Shown here piece by piece: positions 57,440-64,000 of a stretch of 64,000 nt of DNA (positions are counted from its first letter, which is position 1; every line of letters begins with the position of its first letter). Location of the stretch: assembly GCF_964355755.1 (NCBI RefSeq), contig NC_092670.1:18103201-18167200 (forward strand). The letters run 5' to 3'. The DNA comes from Antedon mediterranea. Taxonomy: Eukaryota > Echinodermata > Crinoidea > Comatulida > Antedonidae. Both the position numbers and the translations under genes were made by a program. A model generated the notes under the pieces. That model was not told the DNA's origin. It made no database searches and was given only the letters and a program-made list of their open reading frames with translations.

Positions 57440-57695
57440 TATGTTTTAGTATTTTTAGTTGTGATTTGCAGTTGCAAGTAGTTTTTAGCTACAACACAAT
57501 TCATACTTTAATTTAACTACTTTCAAATAAAAGAGATTACAACGGATCCATTAAATGTATTTAATATTTTTAGTTGTGATTTGCAAGTAGTTTTTAGCTA
57601 CAACACAATTCATACTTTAATTTAACTACTTTCAAATAAAAGAGATTACAACGGATCAATTAAATGTATTTAATATTTTTAGTTGCGGTTTGTAG
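57440..57695. repeat. ~109-bp tandem repeat
   Basis: Two nearly identical units begin GTTTTTAGCTACAACACAAT (57481 and 57590) and share ACTACTTTCAAATAAAAGAG and GATTACAACGGATC. A partial third copy follows, and a diverged unit lies near 57315. The very low divergence suggests recent duplication. Confidence 0.85.
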
Positions 57696-58059
57696 TACAG
57701 TCATTTTTTTTCTTCATCTACACTGTATTTATTCAACTACCATGTAATCCACCATGTTAGCATATATGTTTTTGTAACAGTTTCTGATATTCAAAGATGT
57801 TATCATTTTCAGGGCCGTAGTTTATAATATCTTAATACCTTAAAATGATGAAATGAGCTGGCCTTAAGTTAGTGTCTTACCAAACCATGTCTTTTTTTAC
57901 ATATCATTGCACTATAACATGTGTACTATCAGTATTAATGTTATTACTTATAGTTATTTCCATTGACAATGAATTGGTAGGACGCAAAACAGAAGGCTGT
58001 GACAAAAATCATTGTCTGAAAAGGCCATGTATGCCTGTAAGAAGCTTTACATGACTGTC

Positions 58060-58440
58060 TGCCCTCCGTGTCTGATAGGGACCTTACAGTACATCTGATA
58101 CTAGGGACCTTACATGTGAATAGTGTGAATACAATACATGTCTGGTTGAAAGTTCTCACCTGAAAGTTTTACAAGCCTGTCTGAAAGGACCTGTCTAAAA
58201 GGGACATGTCTGTCTGAAAAGTACATTACATGTCTGTCTGAAAGGGGCCTTAGATGTCTTGTCTTAAAGGGACCTTACATGTCTGTCTGAAAAAGGGGCC
58301 TTATGTTAAATGTCTGTCTGAAAGGGGCTTTATGCGTGTTTCTGAAAGGAGCCTTTTACTTGTGTTTCTGGAAAGGCGCCTTACGTATGTTTTTAAAAGG
58401 AGCCTTCTGTCAAAAAGGAGCCTTTAAAAAAGGGCAAAAT
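58060..58440. repeat. ~35-bp GTCTGTCTGAAAGGGGCCTT array
   Basis: Roughly ten degenerate units vary around ATGTCTGTCTGAAAGGGGCC with TTA spacers, losing regularity toward 58440. No ORF spans it. Confidence 0.75.
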
Positions 58441-61400
58441 TCTTATTGATTTACATTAGACACTGTTCATACAAAGACGTGTATGCAAGTACCTTGTGAA
58501 ATGCATTCTATATTGATCAGTAACATCTATACATTCGTCGTGTCAAATTATCCTTTTGAGTCATTATGCTAGCATCTGTCAGTCAATACAGCTAGACTCT
58601 CCCAGGGTTTTCCTTCAAATTTCCCAGGTACCACTTAAATGATTATACTCCACACCCTGGATGTTATAATTTAAGTAGAATCTACTCCTTTATTTATTAT
58701 CATTCGTTTTATGTTTATAAAGCAATTGAAACAAGAAAGCATTTTAGGATCTATTAACTATTAATTCTCAGAAGTATATTGAACATAAAACCACTACAGT
58801 GCATGATCTATAGTATATAGCACTCATGTATATAGCACGCATCAGGGATTATTTCCCTACAGGCAGAGAGCACTATGGCCGTGCACGTTGACCATCAGCC
58901 ATCAGCCATAAATCTGTCATTAATCATACATTGTTGTACATCAGCACGTTTTCCTTTCCTTGTCATATGTCTTCCTTGTAAGAAATCAAGATAATATTAC
59001 ACATTGAATGTGTCAGATGAAATAAACAGATGTCTAAGAATATATTTAAAAATGAATTATAAGTCTTGCTACGTTTTTCAGGTCGTTATGTCATACATCA
59101 GCCAGGGGTAAATTGTTAGATAAAATCAAATCCCAGAGGGGTAGACGAGTGAGACAGGCCTCATAGTACAACAGTTTGAATTCTGCTGTGGCTAAAAGAG
59201 TGATTTAAAATCATTATTGCATTATTTTAATCTACCCTAGAATCTACCTAGATGCACTTTGAACAAAAATTATCTAACCTGCAAATGGGAATTAGAATGT
59301 AGACCATTTGAATACCGTGTATTGTTGAATTACGACTCTGTGTGGTTTGTATATGTATAGAAGATAACGTGAACATTATTGGTAAAACACTGTAAATTTG
59401 AACAGGTTAATACGAAGAGACGGGTGAGTTGACGCAAAGTAAATACTCTAGTTTTATGTACTAATAGTAATACAGTTAAGCCTAGTTAAATGCATGTACA
59501 CAATACTAGTATAGTAACACCATAGAAATATAAGAAATTGTTAACCCATTTAACTTCTAAAGCCACAATTTCACTGGACATTTGGGTAAAATTGACCAGC
59601 CAGCTGGCTTTGTCCCGTGTGTTTCGGTTTGTTTATTTTTTTTTTATCAACATATGTTGTGCAGGGGCAGCTTAAGCAAAATACATCGCTGTAAAACTCA
59701 AATGAACCCCCTAACCCTCGTATTGAATTAATCCATGTGTGAACATTAGGTAGTCACTATTTTTTTTATAGATTTTGAACCAAATTGTGATTCTCATTTT
59801 TTCTTCTTGTAAAAGTACAAAAAGTAAAGTTAGAAAACCAGTTCATTCCACGACCTCTGACTGAGTACATGTCAATCATCCATGCTTGATTGCTTCCAAT
59901 TGTATAACTGACTGAATTATTTTATAAAATGTGTAACTTGACAGGGCAGCAGTCACTTTCGTGGTTTGTAAAGCATGGGTCGCAACACAGTTTACAATGT
60001 CATGCTAAAAGATTATTACAATTTATTTGTAGCCCTTTGATGAAAGTAGATTTAAAGGTAGATTTATAACGTATCCGATTTCTGTTCTAATTTGTTGGAA
60101 TGGTTTGGGCCCACACATTGTTGAAAGGTGTTGATTGTGTTCTTGTACTGTTTTATAGTAACTAAGTAGTAGCTAGTAGGATTTGCTCTGAAACTGATTC
60201 ACACGTACAATACACGATGTATAACCAACCTGGGGGGGTCACTCTTAAATATTTCCATTTAGGGAGGTGCCGCATTTACGGGTATATTTTTGAGGGCCTG
60301 GTAGCACAAGTGTGGGAAAATATGGAGAGTTGGTAGCACAAGTGTGGGAAATGACAGGGTGAGTAGTTTAAGTCCCTGGCCCGCCCACCCGTGTCAAAAT
60401 GTCACGATTTATCGCCAAATTTTGCAGGTATTTTGGCATACTGGATGGTATAAGCCCGGCTATATAAGCCCATTGCTAAATACCTTTGAATAAACCTAGA
60501 GTTTTCGCATCAGCAGAAGTACACGAAACATAGCCTAGGACAAAATCATTTAACTGTGACCACTCTTGATCATCGTTGTCATGCACCACGGACGCGCGAT
60601 TAACTTGTCAAAACACGTTCGTGATTTGCCATGAACGCTCTCTTTGGCCATGCGCAGATCATGCCGGGAACCAGTACTAATATTGCGCCCTCTCTGGCGT
60701 AGCCTTGTTTCTGCCGTCATTTTAGAGAACACTGGATTTTGGTAAATGGTAGTTCAAGTTCGTAGTATTTTTCAGTAAAACAGGTAGCGCAAGTGCCTCA
60801 TGTCTTGAAGTGGCTGCTGCACCCCCCCCCCCCCCCCCCCGTTTGGTTTATATACAAGTGAAACCCCCCGGGATAACCAAATGTAAGCATAATGTAACAA
60901 ATTGGTATCTTGCAAATGCCTTCAAACTTTTTTTTGTTATTGCTTAATGTACGTTGTTGTCTTTTATGTCAAAGTCTGTAAATAAATATTATGAAACTTG
61001 AACGTGTGACTTAGCGTAAATGTTAGCGACATCTGCGAATCTGCGAACTTAATTCAATACATTTTGTTTGTCTATACAGATTGTTCCTTTTGTTTAGGGA
61101 TTTGAACAATAATTTTTTTAAATATTGACTATCCTTTAAAAAAAAATGTGTGGATTAAAGAGCGCCAGTAGAAGTAGAAGTTTAGTTGCAACAAGAGTAG
61201 CCAACAGATGTAGTCTAATTCATGCATTTGGTTCCCCTGGTGTGTTAAACCTACAACTGGATTACAGTACTAACATGACATCAACAGATGCATACATCCA
61301 TTATGATCCTATCTTTCGTAATATTGTTTTAATTAACTATCAATGAGTCGAGCGGCGTTTTTTGTAAAAAATGTTTCTTGTTTTTTTTTTTTCCTTGTAT

Positions 61401-62331
61401 ATACCACGACAATATTTGGATACAGACAGGAATTGGGCTATGTTTGATGTCATCTGAAAACCGAAACTTATTTTTGAAACGGAGTTGCATAGTATGCATA
61501 TGTAATTTATGGCATCAGTCTGAGTGAGATGTATAACATGCGTACTCATTCTCCCAAACTCGTACCTAATTTCAACAACGATTAATTTCACCTCCAAGAA
61601 ATCAATTCATTCTTTAAAACCAATAAATCCAATTGGAGTTAAAAGGTCTAATATTCAATCTTCATGAAAGTGACAACCTGAACACTAGACTGTGATCTTA
61701 AAAGTGCATTCTGATTTCTTAACCGAACCAATCTATAGAGTTGACGAAATGTAATAGTTCGTATTTAGAATGAGGTTAACAATCATGCATCATGTAAGCT
61801 GCATTAGTTAATATGTCAAGCTGTTGTGTTTGATTGATAGACATAAATTACCTTCTAGTACCCTAAGCACTATTTTATATTTTCTGGGACTTAAAACATA
61901 TAATCTAGATTATATATTGCAGCATAACTACTACACTTGTTTCATTATGGTAATCTGCTGTATGTTTGTTTAAAGCCTCATCAACATAATCTTTTATTTT
62001 TTACACATCTGTTCGAATAATTCTACTTTAAATGTAATAACATTGTTCATTTACGTATTATTATTACAATATATATAAGTATTGTGAATTGTTCGCAATT
62101 TAACTGAAGGTAAGAAATGCAAGACATTTGCAGACCCATTCAGTGTTCTCGCAAAATAGAAATACAATCTGGCAAAATAAAGCGAAGTACAGTACCAAAT
62201 TATTGATATACTATAAAGACTAATCTACCAAAAATATAATAAAATCAAATATAAATATTGTACTTTATCCAGTAATTGACAAAATATAGCTCTCGATTGC
62301 TTTAGTCTATGTTTTTAGCTTTCGATTGCTC
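58441..62331. other. Intergenic DNA with homopolymer and short direct repeats
   Basis: No gene supported. Contains a 20-bp direct repeat GGTAGCACAAGTGTGGGAAA (near 60299 and 60332), a C19 tract at 60822-60840 and a CpG-richer patch at 60540-60740. An ORF at 61146-61346 matches nothing I recognise. Confidence 0.45.
60822..60840. repeat. Poly-C tract (19)
   Basis: Homopolymer run of C; likely length-variable and error-prone in assembly. Confidence 0.9.
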
Positions 62332-62605
62332 TTAAGCCTGGTTTCCATTAAAATCGCTACAGCGTTTCCATTAAAATCGCTACACGCGCAGATGTCGCCG
62401 ACGCAATCTGAAAGGCTCCCCGATTCATCGCAGTCAAATCGGCAAAGTTCAACCATGTTCAACTTTGCCGATTGTGTCGGCAATGAATCGTATACGCGTA
62501 CCAAAGAATATTTAGCCCTCGCGTACTAGATCCCCGATAAATTCTAGCGTTTCCATAGAATCGCTACGCTCTGTCGTGTAGCGATTTTATGGAAACCAGG
62601 CTTAA
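62332..62605. mobile_element. 266-bp TTAA-flanked palindromic MITE
   Basis: TTAA at 62332-62335 and 62602-62605 flank a body 62336-62601. Termini are GCCTGGTTTCCAT and ATGGAAACCAGGC, followed inward by AAAATCGCTAC on both arms; the left arm has this block twice. The interior is also partly self-complementary around CAAAGTTCAACCATGTTCAA. TTAA targeting points to a piggyBac-type or similar transposase (inference). Confidence 0.85.
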
Positions 62606-63894
62606 GTCTATGCTTTTAACCTAACCTACCATTACCAAATAAGTGTTTATTTTTATGTATAACTTTATTATACCATTTTTAATACTGGTTGGAGCCAATT
62701 TAGTCCCGCAAATCTTGCTGGCAAAACCTGCTTCGAGGCAATACTGCCAGTTCAACCACAGTACAGTGCCTACCATGATCTGTACTTTGCTAGTGTATGT
62801 ACCAATTGCACATGTGTATATAAAGACCAATAGCCTCATACCCTGGCCATTAAACCTGGATTCTGTTAATGGACAATCAAGGTACCAAAAGGTTTAAGTG
62901 AACAACGCTACAAATTAAATGTATTTCACAATTTATCCACATTCAAATCACCCGTCACTTTTGTTTGTATTGAGACCATTTAATAACCCAACTACTCATT
63001 CAGCAATAATTAAATGTGACTGCTTTTGCTCAACATTTTAATGGAACATTATATCTATTGTATATTTAACATGGTTGTAATATTATATAAAAAAGACATA
63101 TTTAATGCCTTACCACAGACTTTATCATTATTATCAATATCTTCAACATGGGAAGTATGGTATAAAGTACTTAAGTCTAATGCCCTGCAGTTGACCAAAT
63201 ACTTAATAATACTTAAGATGTTGCCGCTGGATTTCCCTGTAGAATGAACAATTGTCAACTCGAAAGCAATCAACATAATCTGGTAAAACATATACTACCT
63301 GTCTACTACACATTTAAATTCACTTACTATCCACAGGAATTTGATTAGAAAACTGTGTCTGTTTGCAGAATAGATCCTTTAAGTTGTTGGATTTTCAATT
63401 AATCATAGATTCCAAATTCAGTGGATATAATTGAGTTCACCTGTAATGAAGTTCTGGTGAAAATGAAATTGGTTCTTGCTATTTTAAGAGCTACCAGAAT
63501 ACACCTGATCTATGATTTTAACATTAATTTCTATAAGATAAGATAGTTTATGTTTTCTGTACTAAATACTGAAATTAAGGCAGATAACATTTATTTGGAC
63601 CTTAACTTTAATTATACAGTATTTTAATAATTATTTTATAGATTGTCAATGTGTGAATTGTATTTTAGATCTCAAATCAGGATTTTTTCATGATATATGA
63701 AAATACAACAATACCTTAATGCTTTAATATTGGGTCATTATCAAGTGGATCTATCCAGGTAATATGTCACCGGTGGCCTTCCATAAGTGCCTCTACAACA
63801 GTTTAACATATAATAGAATATTTTTATTTATAATAAAACCACCTTTGCAAGTATATTTTATTAATAAGGAAAAGAATTGAAAGTTTTAATATCA
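62606..63894. other. AT-rich intergenic DNA, nothing recognised
   Basis: Short ORFs on both strands at 62621-62897 and 63026-63291 match no family I know. Confidence 0.45.
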
Positions 63895-64000
63895 TCATAT
63901 CTGAGTTGTTGTAATTGTTTTGTATCTGTTAAACCAAGCTGTAAGTGGCGGATTTGTTTCTGCTGTTGTTTCTGGTTTTAAAAATAAAATAAAATAAAAA
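63895..64000 (+). repeat. Retroposon 3' end with (AAAAT)n tail, runs off the edge
   Basis: Shares ~80 bp with 8155-8245 (TCTGTTAAACCAAGCTGTAAG and GTGGCGGATTTGTTTCTGCTG) and then ends in AAAATAAAATAAAATAAAA, as expected for a non-LTR retroposon tail. Confidence 0.6.

Noticed and set aside
60550-60732. 60-residue minus-strand ORF in a CpG-richer patch, possibly a first exon
   Set aside because: The codons resemble nothing known and no clear donor site follows. A promoter on the minus strand is possible but unsupported.
61146-61346. 66-residue ORF as a possible small gene
   Set aside because: No domain, no splice context, no promoter or poly(A) evidence, and not recognisable.
62621-62897. Overlapping ORFs on both strands with hydrophobic segments
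   Set aside because: Low-complexity AT-rich translations with no motif. Neither strand shows splice or family evidence.
1-64000. CRISPR arrays, bacterial operons, prophage or integrated virus
   Set aside because: No regularly spaced short palindromic repeats, no densely packed prokaryotic-style ORFs and no viral structural or replication genes were seen. The window is eukaryotic.

Overview
The window is animal nuclear DNA: AT-rich, intron-dense and packed with small transposons. Coding exons are short, introns obey GT/AG, and the three recognisable orthologues (EXOSC6, CCDC47, DLEC1) are conserved animal genes. Very frequent AGGCCTA-type palindromes, tRNA-derived SINEs, CR1/L2-like LINE tails and many small inverted-repeat elements suggest an invertebrate deuterostome, most likely an echinoderm. 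That placement is inference from sequence texture, not proof.

Layout. 1-530 is a GACGGCGAGGCGACACCATC minisatellite; 540-5284 is gene-poor. 5285-7464 (minus, 7 exons, 277 aa) encodes exosome ring subunit EXOSC6/MTR3. 7607-10874 is a long inverted-repeat (foldback) transposon with a perfect 7-bp target duplication, inserted 143 bp upstream of the EXOSC6 start. 11528-15721 (plus, 12 coding exons, 461 aa) encodes CCDC47, the ER PAT-complex/calcium-binding membrane protein. 19360-21031 (minus, 3 exons, 409 aa) encodes a tyrosine-kinase-like Ser/Thr kinase with a C-terminal death domain; a 95-bp relic of a second kinase copy lies 2.1 kb downstream. 21141-22210 is a second foldback element, again about 110 bp upstream of a start codon. 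24088-39588 (plus, 28 coding exons, 1,677 aa) encodes DLEC1/CFAP81, an ASH/PapD-like repeat protein of motile cilia.

From 39.6 kb to the right edge I see no convincing protein-coding gene. The region holds truncated LINE 3' ends, a hAT-like element with an 8-bp target duplication, a small PIF/Harbinger-like element carrying a frameshifted Myb/SANT-type DNA-binding ORF between arrays of ATACGGTAT sites, TTAA-flanked MITEs and several tandem arrays. It could be an intergenic region or the long 5' intron of a gene starting or ending outside the window.

The genes do not form a pathway: RNA decay/processing (EXOSC6), ER membrane-protein insertion (CCDC47), probable death-domain immune or stress signalling (kinase) and ciliary axoneme structure (DLEC1). 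Two head-to-head pairs, EXOSC6/CCDC47 and kinase/DLEC1, each have a foldback transposon sitting in the shared upstream region. Exon boundaries were assigned by hand from splice-site consensus, reading-frame continuity and remembered family similarity; no search was run.
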